64,000 nucleotides of DNA from Gaertneriomyces semiglobifer (lineage: Eukaryota; Chytridiomycota; Chytridiomycetes; Spizellomycetales; Spizellomycetaceae), in the NCBI GenBank assembly GCA_025558075.1, contig JAHLKF010000030.1:62001-126000 (forward strand), read 5' to 3'. The position numbers were made by a program, and so were the translations under genes. This document shows, in pieces, positions 23,571-35,504 of the stretch (its first letter is position 1; each line of letters opens with the position of its first letter). The notes under the pieces were generated by a model. The model was not told where the DNA came from, did not search any database, and saw only the letters and a list, made by a program, of their open reading frames with translations.

Positions 23571-25623
23571 TCACAAGGATGCTTCACTGTAAGAGACCGC
23601 GGTGTTTACAATCCGGTACCTGCGAACCACGGCTGTGTCTTCCATCGCACTATACGTTTCAACGCAACAGTCAAAATCGCGTGCATTTCGAATGGTAATT
23701 GAGGGCCTTTCGCCTTCCAGATCCCACAGTCGTGCTAGGCATGCTCGAAGTACATTATAACTTTCCGTGTTCTCATGGAGGTCACAGGGAGCGATAGCGT
23801 TGAAGAACATCTCCTGATGTGGATGTTAGTCAGGTTCTCGATGATCCCGGGTTTAGCAAGTGTACCTACAGCGGAAGGTCCGAAGCATGCCACAGATAGG
23901 AAACCGGAATTATCCGCCAATGTCAACGAGAACATGAACGTGAAGGTTGAGGATGCCTGGCATTGCATGCAAGTACGTTTTGGTAATGCCAGCCTGTGAG
24001 GGAACGGGCCCTGCTTTAGTCATGTGCTAGGCACTGTTCAACATATCGTCATTATACCTTGCACGGCATTCCGCGCAAACTGGCCGGGAAAAATTCACCA
24101 GAAGCTTAGGCAAGTGATCTACGACTTTTACCCGGCAGCGGAAGATGGTCGAAGGACCTTCATACGCCAGGATGTCAGATAGCGGCGTTATCGTTGCGAG
24201 GGGCGTCGTCATTACTGTTGACAAAAAGCTGTCTTCTCAGCATGTTCCTCTCATAGGACCACGTTTACAGTGATGTGTTGCGTACCTGTTGAGAAATGCT
24301 TTTTCTCGAGTGCTTGCTTATCACTAGATGTTCCCGAAGAAGATCTGAATAGAGTTCCACCAATAGAAAGCAGTGCATCTCACTTTCGAATCCCAGCAAC
24401 AACAGGGTCATTCTCCGCTAATTTGAAAACGTTGCATTTACGGCTGAAATCTCGGTCGCCGTGCAATGCCGCCTCCAACCCAAGTTCGCCAAGCTTTATG
24501 CGAGCATTCTTAAGTGTAACATAATCGCCAGGTAGCAAGGTTGCCCCTTCATCAGCGTTCGCGTCCCTGAAAGGCGAACTATCAACTCGATGTACCACAG
24601 TCGACAATGATGCTGCTGGTAGACTCACCACAAATAGCATGTCAGAACGGTTATCAGTTCTAATGGGTATGCTACCGATTCCGGAACAGAATTTGGCTTT
24701 CTACAACCGTTTAGCCGCTACCATGTCGTTATATTATGCGCAGGATATCAGTCTACTCACTGGATGCGGTCGTTGGACGTGAAATCACTCACAAGTATAC
24801 GTACGCTGCGGCCAGCCAACGGATATACAGCGATGACCTACTTCATTAATCAATTATTTATACTGCATTTACGACGACCATCGCAGAGGATTAACGTACC
24901 TGAGCGATGATATCGCAGAAGATGTCGTGTGTAACAATATCGGCAATTTTCAAGGTCGGCCTTGCCGGCTTGGGCATAAGTGGTACACTGAATGTGTTCG
25001 CCTCTGCAGAACTGTTCCACCATGAGCTGAGCAGCGCACGGATCTTTAAGTCAGTGGCATCCAAGTCGGGAGCGTCAGCCTGGGTGAGTAGTGCGACATA
25101 ATATGAGAACTTTGGGGAGATCCCCTGTAGTTTGGACCCATATCGTTGGACCTGCCCAAGGTACCCATTAGGTACGGCAGGCATTATTGTTGTAGTATCA
25201 ATGCAAACCTTTACAGAACACTTCAGAATGTCTCCCACTTGTTCTACTGGTGGCAACATTGCCGCGGCATTGAAGAAATTGATACTTAGGCCATCCGATC
25301 TGCTCGGCATAGTAGGATCGGTAAGCACGACGCTCACTAAATGATCTGTATGGCGTGTGAGACGGATGGTCCGTTCATAATTCTCACGGGCAGTCGCACC
25401 TGTGCCCCTCGTCTTCCGTGCAGGCGTGAATCTAACAACGACTCCATATAATATACAAAGTTCCTCTCCCTGCAAGTCCCCGATGCACCGAGTAGGGAGC
25501 ACCTAAGCAGGTATTCAATAATCACCTCGTTGACCCGATTCAAGATGGCGAGGAACTTACGTCTGAGAATCCTAACCGCTGATCGGCCTTTTCAGCTACC
25601 AACGCTCTGAACTCGTTCTTCAT
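23571..25623 (-). CDS. POT1: POT1-like telomere single-strand-binding protein
   Basis: Homologue of Protection of Telomeres 1, which coats the single-stranded telomeric overhang. Exons 25623-25561 and 25502-24900 encode the first OB fold: IGDLQGEELCILYGVVVRFT, then SVVLTDPTMP and GDILKCSVKV. The next exons give VIAVYPLAGRSVRILVSDF, spliced to HIPIRTDNRSDMLFV, and the OB2-like GDYVTLKNARIKL. Toward the C-terminus, TPLSDILAYEGPSTIFRCRV with RPVCAEC and CMQCQASSTFTF looks like the third OB fold; the two CxxC pairs could bind zinc as in human POT1. The order (Telo_bind OB, second OB, C-terminal OB) matches POT1 rather than RPA70. The first two junctions are firm; later ones (24.65-23.75 kb) are only partly resolved, and the start could lie further upstream. 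Confidence 0.78.
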
Positions 25624-25986
25624 AGCGTCCACTACCCCGGCCAACCCATCATTCACAGTACACGATTCCTCGCTCTTCAACGTCTTCACGAATCTGCTTG
25701 GTCGATTATTGCCAGAAAGCTTCGTTGTCTGTTAGGCATAAACTCTGTATGCATGTCTGGTGCGAGTTTCGCGTTCGGCAACTAGAATCAACCGATCAAC
25801 AGCAGGAAAAACCACAAACTGCCGGAGGATTATTATTTAAAGCCCCCCGCTTCCATCGTCGGCACCTGCTTTCGCTGCTTCATGCAAAGTACGAGAAGTT
25901 ACGGCGAGGAGAACTTGTACGCCAGTGGCCTGTAAGAAGCTCGAGGGACTGAAGTTGAACAGTGTGTGCAACAAATCATAGCTGCG
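25624..25986. promoter_or_regulatory. divergent promoter region POT1 / YheT-type hydrolase
   Basis: About 360 bp between the proposed POT1 start (25623, -) and the hydrolase start (25987, +). An open minus-strand stretch from about 25,730 reaches the POT1 exon after a possible acceptor (cctaacag), so an extra 5' exon of POT1 may lie here. A TATTATTTAA element is present near 25,830-25,840. No RNA gene is seen. Confidence 0.4.
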
Positions 25987-27768
25987 ATGGCGCATTCGTT
26001 TTTGGATCATGTCGGCGTTACTCCCGACGTCTTACCATCGGCGCTTCCGTCTTCGAATTGGGCAGACGGTAATTCTGCCAGATCAAATATGGACGGGCTG
26101 CCTTACAAGTTCTTGGGCTATTTACCATCAAGGATTGTGAATGAGTTCGACTTGTACTCCCTGTCGCCATTGCCTTTGTCTTTGCTCCTGGTTGTTCTGG
26201 GGAATGTCTTGTTTTTCATCCTGTTGACTTTGCGCCAACGGTTATTGCCAAAAAAGCCAGTTGAAATCTATCATGCGCCCAAAACCGTTGGAATCAAGCG
26301 CGGACGGAGGTCTAGTGATGGTTCGCTTATTGTGGAAGAAATCCCGTTGGCCGCTCTCCTTAGGCGAGACTGTCCAAGACTTACGGATCCCAAACACAAG
26401 GGAGCCACTTTTTCGCCCACGCCTTATATTGCAAGCGGTCATATGCAGACCATATTCGCCGCTCTTTTTGCAGATTTGGTCACGCCCCAATTGACATACG
26501 TACGGGAACTTATTTATTTGCCGGATGGAGGAAATGTCGCCTTGGATTGGTATCCGCATATTCCTACTAGTGACGCAGATCTAGCGCTACCGATCATCGT
26601 CATATTGCATGGTCTTACTGGAGGATCTCATGAATCGTATGTTCAAGATGTTGTAAGAGATGTTTCCAAAGCCGGATACTTCTCGGTGGTAGCGAACTTC
26701 CGCGGTTGTGCGAAAACTGAGTTGACGTCAATGCAGCTATATTGCGGAGCGTACACGGGCGATCTAAGGCACGCGATTGGATACATCCGTAGGAAATCTC
26801 CTGTTGTGCCGCTATTCGGTGTTGGCTTTTCTCTTGGAGCCAATGTTCTTACAAAGTTCGTGGGCGAAACCGGCGACAACTGTCCGTTCATTGGGGCTGT
26901 ATCCATTGGGAATCCATTCGATTTACTCTTAAGTAGTCACTTGATGCATCGCTCATGGATTGGACGGAACATCTACTCTAAGCGCATGACACAGAATCTG
27001 ATTCGTGTATTCAAGCAGCATATGCATGCTTTCGTCAACGCACCTTTCGATGTATCACAAGTACTTAACGCCAAGTTCATCTATGAATTTGACGACTTCC
27101 TCACTCGAAAGGCCTTCAAATACCGTACCGTACACGAGTACTACCGCCGCGGATCGAGTGCCCAGTACGTCCCTGATATTCGCATACCGATGCTTCTCTT
27201 CTCGGCATTGGACGATCCCATCGCACCAAAGGAAGCCATCCCTACCTTTGAAGTAAAGGAGAATCCGTTTGTGGTACTCGCCACGACCCAGCATGGAGGT
27301 CACCTTGGTTGGTTTTCCGGCGTCACGCCCAAACGTTGGTTTGCTGGACCGGTTGGTGAGTTCATCCGTTCCATTGTGGAGGCCTATCAATCGCTTCCAC
27401 CTCGGGAACAATGCCGTCCGGTTTCCTCCAGGGGTTTGGCGCTGCATGGCCGCAGAGGCTCATTTGCTCATCATTTGGAAGTGCCGCCCCCCGTTATATC
27501 GACAAGTGAGCAACAACAGCCAGGGCCACCTCGAGTTGTTTTTGATGAGGCTCGACGGAAGCAAGAAGAATTGGCCACGTTACCTCCAACAGTTAGGCCA
27601 AACATCATGCAGACTAGCCAGCGACAGGTTGCGCAGGGTCCCCACGAGGGTACCATTCAGAAAAGTGGATTACTTTCTCTTTTGAAGCATATACCACGCA
27701 GCCGCCTGGTTACTTTGATTTTTGGCCTCATATTTGGCCTACTTGCTGGACAACGAAGGAGAATGTAA
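25987..27768 (+). CDS. YheT/EEB1-family alpha/beta hydrolase (ABHD1/3-like)
   Basis: A single-exon gene of 593 aa. A membrane segment at about residues 62-85 (LPLSLLLVVLGNVLFFILLT) precedes the hydrolase domain, and a second hydrophobic segment near the C-terminus (VTLIFGLIFGLLAG) ends in a basic tail. The domain shows HMQTIFAAL, the oxyanion region ILHGLTGGSHESYV, the nucleophile elbow VGFSLGANVL (GxSxG), the acid ALDDPIAP and the catalytic His in TQHGGHLGW. This family includes yeast Eeb1/Eht1, which make and hydrolyse medium-chain fatty-acid ethyl esters, and animal ABHD1/3 phospholipases. The exact substrate cannot be inferred. The 100-residue segment between domain and tail anchor is Pro/Gln-rich and probably disordered. 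The start is the first ATG, seven codons into a longer open frame. Confidence 0.92.
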   Translation: MAHSFLDHVGVTPDVLPSALPSSNWADGNSARSNMDGLPYKFLGYLPSRIVNEFDLYSLSPLPLSLLLVVLGNVLFFILLTLRQRLLPKKPVEIYHAPKTVGIKRGRRSSDGSLIVEEIPLAALLRRDCPRLTDPKHKGATFSPTPYIASGHMQTIFAALFADLVTPQLTYVRELIYLPDGGNVALDWYPHIPTSDADLALPIIVILHGLTGGSHESYVQDVVRDVSKAGYFSVVANFRGCAKTELTSMQLYCGAYTGDLRHAIGYIRRKSPVVPLFGVGFSLGANVLTKFVGETGDNCPFIGAVSIGNPFDLLLSSHLMHRSWIGRNIYSKRMTQNLIRVFKQHMHAFVNAPFDVSQVLNAKFIYEFDDFLTRKAFKYRTVHEYYRRGSSAQYVPDIRIPMLLFSALDDPIAPKEAIPTFEVKENPFVVLATTQHGGHLGWFSGVTPKRWFAGPVGEFIRSIVEAYQSLPPREQCRPVSSRGLALHGRRGSFAHHLEVPPPVISTSEQQQPGPPRVVFDEARRKQEELATLPPTVRPNIMQTSQRQVAQGPHEGTIQKSGLLSLLKHIPRSRLVTLIFGLIFGLLAGQRRRM

Positions 27769-27917
27769 TTTCATTTCTGAATCAGCATAAGTTATATTTC
27801 CAATATACTCTTATATTAAAGCTATTCGCCAATTACATTGTTAAAGTCGAGCTCCCTATGTGGCTCCCCCGTGATGAATGATGTAGGATGCCCGAACAAG
27901 TCAAACTATTGAGGGTA

Positions 27918-30900
27918 TCACGCGGTAAAGTACTGCTGAATTGGCTCTCCTATGTACTGTTGAATCTGCGCGCATACATCCTGGCACAGCTTCTCAACAT
28001 CCGCATTGTCATCCTCCATCAGCTCAGCCAGGAACGGAATAGTCTCAGGGAACAGAATTAACATTTCCTCGCCCAGTTTCGCATACAGCTCTTGTAACGC
28101 CTTCAGTGCAATCATGCGGACCTCCGCACGTTCATCGCGCGTACGTAAGAGCACTTGTTGGTTCAGTTGCTTCCAAAGCGCATCGTTACCCGCTGTTACC
28201 GCCAGCTGGCCTAAGCAAGGCACAAGGTAGGACGACATCAAATCCAGGTACCGTTTGGGCTTGTTGTTTTTAATGTCCATCTGGCTCACTAACGGCTCCA
28301 ACAGGCGAGTGAATTTGTCACCGTCGATCAGCCCATCGCTGTCGTACAAGAAGAATTTGTGGAGCGAGCTCGTGATGTACGTCCATAGGTCATCCGGTCC
28401 CCTTTCTTCAGCTATGTAGGCGGTTAGCTTCACAATAGAGGTGTCCAAGAGGGACGAGTAGTACGGCGCGAATATGGATTTCAGACGTGCTAGGAGCGTG
28501 TCGACCAAGCGATACAAGAAGATTTGCCGTGCCTCGACATCGCGTTCCACCAATCCATGCTTGAGCAATAAAGAGGATGTTGCCCAATCCACAATCTTGG
28601 TGAACATCGGCTTGAAGAGGGTTTCGTTGAGCTTCATGACGAGTTGCAAGAAAGCTGAGATAATGCTGTTCTCCACCGCCTCCACATCTTCAGAAGACTG
28701 GTCCAACCCATAAGTACGACGGAAATCGAACGACACCAAAAAGAATCTGAAAATGTCCGTGCGATATTGAGTAAGGTCCGCTCTTGACATGTGTGCAATT
28801 GAGTTGCCAACAAGCTCAAAAAATCGCAACGTAGACGGACGACCAGCTCGGAGGACTTTCTGCAACTGTGAAAACATGGCTGGCAGGAGAATGCGCGGTG
28901 CAATCTTACGAGCCATGTTAGCAAGCAGGTCGCTATTCTTCTCGACCGCACGCTCGCTTGCGGCCTCACGTGTCTGGGTCGACTGCAAGTCCGGATGTAA
29001 CGCGAGATCCAACACGGATTGAACGTAGGGACTGAAGAATTGCGGAATCGTGCCCACCAACGCATCCAACGATCCCAGAGCGCCAAGAATGACCAGGTCA
29101 CCAGCGACGTCTTTCTGTTGTAACGCATTTTCCAACTTGTTGATCAATGTCGGAATCACTCGAGGAAGATAAGGCAACATACGAGATTCCACTTCCATAC
29201 ATATCACTGTGATGCAAGCCATTGCTGATGCCACGACACGACGGTTGCTATGTCCGAGAGCGCTATCACCAGCCAAAGCGTCCAGTAATGATACATAAGT
29301 GTCCGGGTCCGACCTTGCCATCAATTGGGCCATGGTGGTCAGACATAGTAAGGCGGTCTGCTTATTCTCGAGAATTTCCTCATCATGCTCGTCTTCATCG
29401 CCAGCTACGACCAATCGTAGGTCCTCCACAATATCTGTGAAGTGCTGCAGCATCTCAACATCAAAGTCGGCAGCGATAGCAGATACCTTCGCATCCAGCA
29501 AATTAATCGCCTTCCGTCTGATTGTAGGGCTTTCATGTTTCATCAAACGAGACATCGTGTGCATAAAGACAGGTAATGAAAGCAATGCGTTGGCTTTTGA
29601 CAAAGCCTCATATAGCATTTTGGTGATGATTTTGCAAAATTTCACACTTACAAGGTGATTCTTTGCCTCCCCGTTCGACTGGTATGCGTTGACATTGGCA
29701 ATAAAAGTCAAAATATATTCGACGAGCTTCAACTGATCGGTCTCGTTGCTGTCCTGTTGCAGTAGCATTCGAATCAGACTCTTGCTGGCCAAGACTCGGT
29801 TCGCGAAATCGACCGTGACGAGCTTGGCATGACGTAGCTCTTTTGAAGATAGAACCGTTGGGTCAAAGATACCACCGATCTCAACATCCATTGCGTCGTC
29901 CTCACGGCGTTCAATTTTCTCAAATGGGAGCGATGCCACGACTTGAATCATGGCGGTTAATGTTGTCATCTGAACATGAACAGGGAACTGCGCCATCAGC
30001 GAGAGCGTAAACTCGAGCACGCCTTCCGTGGCATTCGCAGGCAGCTTGCTCTTGGCAGAGTGCTTTCCGAGAAGCATGAGAATGATTGCGTCCAAGAACT
30101 GCTGCGGACCTAGTGTGGAGGCTAGCGTTGTAAACAGGCCTAGACGGCGGTGTTTCGGAATGTGCGTCAACGCGTCCACAAAAGCCAGCAAAATCGGACG
30201 GATGGCAGGAATGACCTTTCGCTTGTCCCCATCGGCGATATGCTGAGCAATCAACGGTGGAATAATTGTGGTCAAAGTCTTTTCAATCACGTGGAAGCTA
30301 TAGTTATCATCCTGACGTAGAACGTTGTCTCCCATGAAGGTGAAGACAGGCATGATGTTAAGCAGGACGCTTTCCGGGTAAACTGCAGCGATGGCAGCCA
30401 TCAATAGCAAACAGACGTTGTGTGTCTGGGGGTTGTCGGTAAGACGAATACAATGAACGATCAAATCCACGCGTAAGGCAGCTTCATCGATGTGCAGGCC
30501 CTGTGCTTCAATAGCCGTAAAGAGCGAAAGCTCCACCGAAAGAATCAGTTGTTTCACATATTCTACTGTCGCAGGAGTGTCTTCAATATCAGCGTTCAAC
30601 ACGTTGCCCAGTAAAGTAAATAGAGGACCGACTAGCTTGTGTTTGTCGTGAACGTTTTCCTTATATTCAAGCATCTCCAATACGACACTGATGCGATACA
30701 TGAGAATTTGAATCTCATGACTGATAGACTTCGCTTTTTTGCTTTGATGCTTGGTGGTAGCGCTTAATGGGCCATGCGCTGCGCTGAGTTCGGTCGCTAT
30801 CAATTCGTACGACATGGGCAGTGCCTTGAGCAACTTCTTGGCGTCCTGCACCACCGCCGCCTCTCCGTCGTACGCAACATGAATGATGGCTGCAAAGAGC

Positions 30901-33900
30901 TCACTTTGACGTGCGGGGTCAATAGCCGCAAACGCCGCGGGGTCGATCTGCTGCAGGGCAACACCCTGAACAGACAGGCCACTCGCCGCCATTGTCTTCA
31001 TAGCGACGGATCTGTCGCCAACACCTAGGGCATGACAGAAGATTCGGGCGTAGCGATTGGATTTCATGTTGAGCAACGCCGTGAATGCTTTCGGGGTGAA
31101 GCAGCGAATTAGGGAATGGGCCAGTCCAGTAATCTCCGTGAAGGTCTCATCAGCGGTGTCCATATGACTCAAGCGATCTAAAGTGATCTGCAAAAGTGGG
31201 TACAACTTCTTCATTTTGGTTGGTGAATCAACCAATTCGATCACGCTCAAAAGGGCACTCTGACAACGAATCTTGGGGAAGGCCATGATATGTGATAATA
31301 AGAAGGCTAGAAATTCATCCTTGAACGGGGCAAGCTCTCCAACTTTGACGGTAAGAAGCTTTGCCAGGAAGCGAGGCAAGTAACCGGCGTCCATGAGAAT
31401 CTCTTCCTTGGCATCCAAAATCGCAAGGGTAAGCTTCGCAGCAGCTTTGGTTGACAAGTACTCCACTTGTTTAGACGTATCGCCGTATAGTTCGTCGTAA
31501 GCATAAATGGTCATCTTCTTTGTCTTTGCATCTCCGCTTACTTTGCCATAGCTAAGAGAAATAGCCTGCAGGCAACCAAGCCCTGCACTACGTACTAGCT
31601 GGCTCTGGTCCACGAACGCCATGAGCAACGACGGAATGATCAACTGGAAGTCATGTTTCCCTGAGTTGGGTCCACCAGCGCAAACCCTGATGTAGGAACA
31701 TGCAATGTGCAGGCTGTTGGCCCGCTGCGAAGGAGAAACGTCTTCGCGAGTCCAAAGAGCGGCGCAGAATGAAATGGCATCTTTGGACAGGTGATGGGTC
31801 AAAATGCTTTTCAGCAATGTCTCCCGCGCCTTGACATCTTGGACATTGGCAGCAGTCTTGTACAAGTTGACCAAGAGGCATTGGTAATCCGTGGCTACTG
31901 GTTGGACCCACGACGTGACCAACGAAGGGCGTTGTACGGAAGTAATGACGTGATTCAGCCCATAAAGAAGAACGCTGACTTCAGCGCTTGCGTCGACGGT
32001 ATTCACCAGACAATGAAGCAGTTCCTGATAGGGCAACAATCTCACGCGCTCAGCAGCCACCTCTGGACGCATATTTTCACGGATATGATTTAATTGCTTC
32101 ATGAGCACGTCGGCAAAACGAGTGACTACATCCAATTTCCCACCCACATTGGCAGCCGCAAGCATCGTGCTTAAAACAAGCACGCTTAATTGGCGGGTGT
32201 CAACGTTGGAGCATTCCAGAGCACTCAAATAAAAGTCCAGTTTGCCACTATTACGCAGGTTGGTGGCTAAAGTGTTAAGGATGGAAATCTGCGCCTTCAC
32301 AACAGCATCTGGCGAGGCAGCACGTTCCACGTCTAACGCGACTTGCTTGCACCCTTTGGTCAGAGCAGCGAGCAAAGTATCAGCTTTTAAATCCACTTTG
32401 CAGGCCTGTGCGGTCAGCAGCCTCTTGTTCTTTGTGATGAGAAAGCACCCAAGAAGGTCCTCGGTAGCGTCTGCGCTGGCTGATAGTCTCGAGCATACTT
32501 CAAAAGCAATGCATTTGGTGCGTTGGTTCATGAACTCCGTGCGCAGCATCGTGCGACAAGCGGCCGATAAGTTTTCAGCTGGAATATGTTCAAGAAGGCG
32601 CGGCGACTCCAAGATAGACGAAACGATGCGATCATCAGAGTCAGCCAGGCTGGTAACCAATAAGTCCTGTAGAAAACCTAGATCCTCGGACATTCCGGCT
32701 TCACTCGTCTCCAGCATGTCCTTCAATTTGGTCAGGGCGGTCAGTCGAACATTGACATCAGCATGATTCAAGCTCAAAAACAACGAAGTGTCCGCATTGG
32801 CAACTAGTTCGCCCCGGGTTCCCTTGAATGTAGAGGACACAAACTCATATAGTGCCTCCTTTTGTCGCTCGTTCTTGATGGTGGTTGCAGTCCGAAGCCG
32901 GTCTTCGATGATCTTGTCCACCACGACAGCATGCACTCGTCGTACACTGCGTGTAATGCTCTGGAGCGAAGCAATGACATACTGCTCCGCATCTAGGCGG
33001 CTCAAAAAGCTATCTACCACAAGAGACACAATGTTCCTCTGCGTGGCCACTGGTAAACTGCTGTCCTGCGCGATTGTCTCCGCAAAAACCGCAGCCTGCT
33101 CAATCGCTTTCTGGTTTGAATCGGGATTGCAGATAAGATTTACTGCGGCGTAACATAGTGCGCGAATGAGCTGGTCCGCTTCATAAATTCGGTTGATCGC
33201 GATGACTGCCTCCGCCAATCCTGGAAGGGGAAGGATGGTGCGGAGTGCTTTTTCGGATACCGCACATTCTTTTTGTGAGCGGGACAAGGCCAGAAGGAAC
33301 ATCAAAGATGGCTGTATGTTGGCCGCGGTCATTCCGTGCGTCACATTCTCGACAATTGTCTGAAATATCTCGCTAGAGAACGGCATTTGTTTAGCGACGG
33401 CGGAAATCACCATTTGCGCGGCGGCGTGAAGGTCGGCATACTGCGGGTTCCCTATCCGTAACATGGACAGAAGGGGCGGCAGTAATACCCGTATCTCCAT
33501 GTCGGAAACAGCTGGAAGGGTCTGAAAGTATTGGATCAGGGTGCATAGGAAAAATGACCACAGCGTTTTGTTCACCACCATTGCCTTTCTGGAGGCGGCA
33601 ATCTGCAAAAAGCAACAGATGAGCGCGACATACAGGCGCGGCAAGAGCGCGACATACAGGCGCGGCAAGAGCGCGAGGTTTATCATACCATTTCACAAAT
33701 GAAAACCAAAAGGGAGGGATCGGTCATGCATCGCTGAACTAACGTGGCGCGATCTAAGGGAATCTTATTTTTCTGGATGGCTTTCAAAAAGGCCCAACGC
33801 GAGTTTTCTTCCAGAACCAATAGGGAGACGATCTGCGCAAATTGTTTCGTTTCGTGATATGGCAGAATGCATTCCAAAACGGCATCAACATTGAACTCGT

Positions 33901-34349
33901 TTATCCGGAATCTCCTCAACAGCCATTCCAACGCTTTGAAACTGCTGGGCTGCAAAAGATACGGCGATAGTATACGTAAGAATTTGGAGATACTGGCGTC
34001 TAGTTTCGCATTGTCCTCAGCAGACTAGAATAAGAAGGTTTGTGTAAGCCGGATAAGCGGATAACGCACACAGACAGGATAAAGAGATGTGGCAGCGGGA
34101 TGTTACCTGAAGGGTTCTATCGAGCGATTTCACGTGGTCGGAGAAGAGTGTGTGTTCAAAGTCAGCGAACGCTCTGTTATGTATGACCAGGTCTGCAAGA
34201 CCATCCCGACCAATGGAGAAGATTGTGTCCGCATCGATATCCGCGGCCTTCTTTGGCGCGAAGAGTAGCGAAGCCCGGCCTTTTCCCAGGCCAGCGATAC
34301 GCGGCTGCGCGAGCTGCCTCAGCTGGCTCTCCAATGTAGTAGGAGCCAT
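27918..34349 (-). CDS. UTP10: U3 snoRNA-associated HEAT-repeat protein UTP10/HEATR1
   Basis: A very large HEAT/armadillo solenoid of the small-subunit processome (t-UTP subcomplex), needed for rDNA transcription and early pre-18S processing. Three exons (34349-34107, 34024-33689, 33602-27918) keep frame and give 2087 aa, within the normal range. The N-terminus MAPTTLESQLRQLAQPRI and the spliced LQPSSFKALEWLLRRFRINE match the Utp10 N-terminal domain. The body is helical repeats throughout, and the BP28CT-like C-terminal part ends with TIPFLAELMEDDNADVE. The second intron (33603-33688) contains a 24-bp tandem duplication. It is convergent with the YheT hydrolase (150 bp between stops) and divergent from the cold-shock protein across 1.15 kb. 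Confidence 0.95.
33622..33676. repeat. 24-bp tandem duplication in UTP10 intron 2
   Basis: Two perfect copies of a 24-bp unit beginning agcgcgacatacaggcgcgg (33622-33645 and 33646-33669), followed by the first 7 bases of a third. They lie wholly within intron 2 of UTP10. Because the unit is 24 bp, read-through of the intron would give a repeated LLPRLYVA peptide. Confidence 0.9.
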
Positions 34350-34617
34350 CTTGGGTATTCCCTAGTGGCGATGTGTTGTGCGCTGGTATGTGAGTAAAAG
34401 TAAAAGTATACTGATACTTGTTGCTCGCCAAAAACAAATTCAACATGTATTACATAAGCATGCTGATGTAATCCGTCCAAATCAGGCGAATGGACGCGTC
34501 TCGCGCAAGGTGCTGCGTGTACAACGCGGGCGATAGCACAGCAAAGCGGCCCAAAACCGGGATTGTGTTGCGTTGCGAGCGAGGGAGCGGGTGGTAGCGG
34601 TGGGAAAAAGGCATCCT

Positions 34618-34715
34618 CAGGCAGGCAGGATGCGAAATGCAGGATGCAGGCAGGCAGTAACGCAGGAAGCAGGCCAAGGCAGGCAAGCAGCCGGTGTCGC
34701 CGTGCAGGAATGATA
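34618..34715. repeat. degenerate GCAGG-rich repeat tract
   Basis: About 100 bp with at least ten copies of GCAGG, often joined as gcaggcagg or as atgcagg. Spacing is irregular, so it is a degenerate simple repeat rather than a fixed-unit array. Confidence 0.7.
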
Positions 34716-35345
34716 ATGAAAAGCGTGGTACATAGATATCGTTCTGCAGCATCGGCGCAGAGCGGGTTGTGAACGTTTTTGATCACAAAGATCTCGACGG
34801 TTCGCATCATCCCATCTCTCCTTGTGAGATTCTATCATATTATCATGCTGCATAACACACGGATAGCAGCAACCCTGGGATGCATGGCAATTGCTCCCGG
34901 ATGCAGCACCGATGCACGCAGCAGAATGCGATGCTCCTGCATCCTTCGCACTTCGCACGGTGGTGCATGTCGCTTCGAATTCGTACTCGGCTTCGTTGTG
35001 TTTCCTTTGTTCGGAGCCTTGCACAGCAAAACGCGCGCACGCCATCCAAAGATGCCAACTCTTGGTGGAATAAGTAAAACCCGATGATTATAACCAAAAC
35101 GCAAAGGGCGGGCGGGGCGGTCTGCTTCAGCGGGGCTTCGTGGAACAAACACTTTCCCCTGCCCAACATCCATCCCGCTCCAAAAGCAAAGCCGTTTCCA
35201 AACCGCTTATAAAGTACCTTCATCCAAAGGGCGTCCATATACTTGCAAGAATAATGAAAGTCGGACCGCTTCCTTTTCAGGCATAATTCGGCTGTCCGGA
35301 ACCATCTCCCACTATCTGTTCTGTAATAAAAAGCACCCTGAACAT

Positions 35346-35363
35346 CTGCTGCTGCTGCTGCTG
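35346..35363 (+). repeat. (CTG)6 microsatellite
   Basis: Six uninterrupted CTG triplets about 140 bp upstream of the cold-shock protein start codon, probably in its promoter or leader. Confidence 0.9.
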
Positions 35364-35504
35364 TAGATTCCCTTCTCCGACTCGTCCCGTCTCGCACTCT
35401 AAACCGCTCTTCCTGCGCAGGTAACGATTATTGAACCCATTTTCCACAAACTATAATGCCTAATGTACTGTTTCTTTCTGCTTCAAAAGGCTAACCCGCC
35501 CACC

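Larger units (their letters stand above)
34350..35504. other. large divergent intergenic region UTP10 / cold-shock protein
   Basis: 1,155 bp, the longest non-coding stretch in the window. It holds a GCAGG-rich tract (34618-34715), a cluster of GATGC/GCATC words with an 8-bp inverted repeat (GGATGCAG at 34899-34906, CTGCATCC at 34937-34944) and a (CTG)6 run. Several overlapping open frames on both strands are Cys/Arg/His-rich and change frame with the repeats; I do not regard them as genes. The last few hundred bases are probably the cold-shock gene 5' leader. Confidence 0.6.

Noticed and set aside
23400..23700. Plus-strand open frame opposite the POT1 3' end
   Set aside because: It overlaps the antisense POT1 last exon and has no recognisable composition or start context.
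31774..33150. Long plus-strand open frames within UTP10
   Set aside because: They are antisense shadows of the 1895-codon UTP10 exon, which has consistent HEAT-repeat composition.
34350..35400. Several overlapping open frames of 60-180 codons on both strands upstream of the cold-shock gene
   Set aside because: They are Cys/Arg/His-rich, overlap in several frames and follow the repeat composition; none shows protein-family character.
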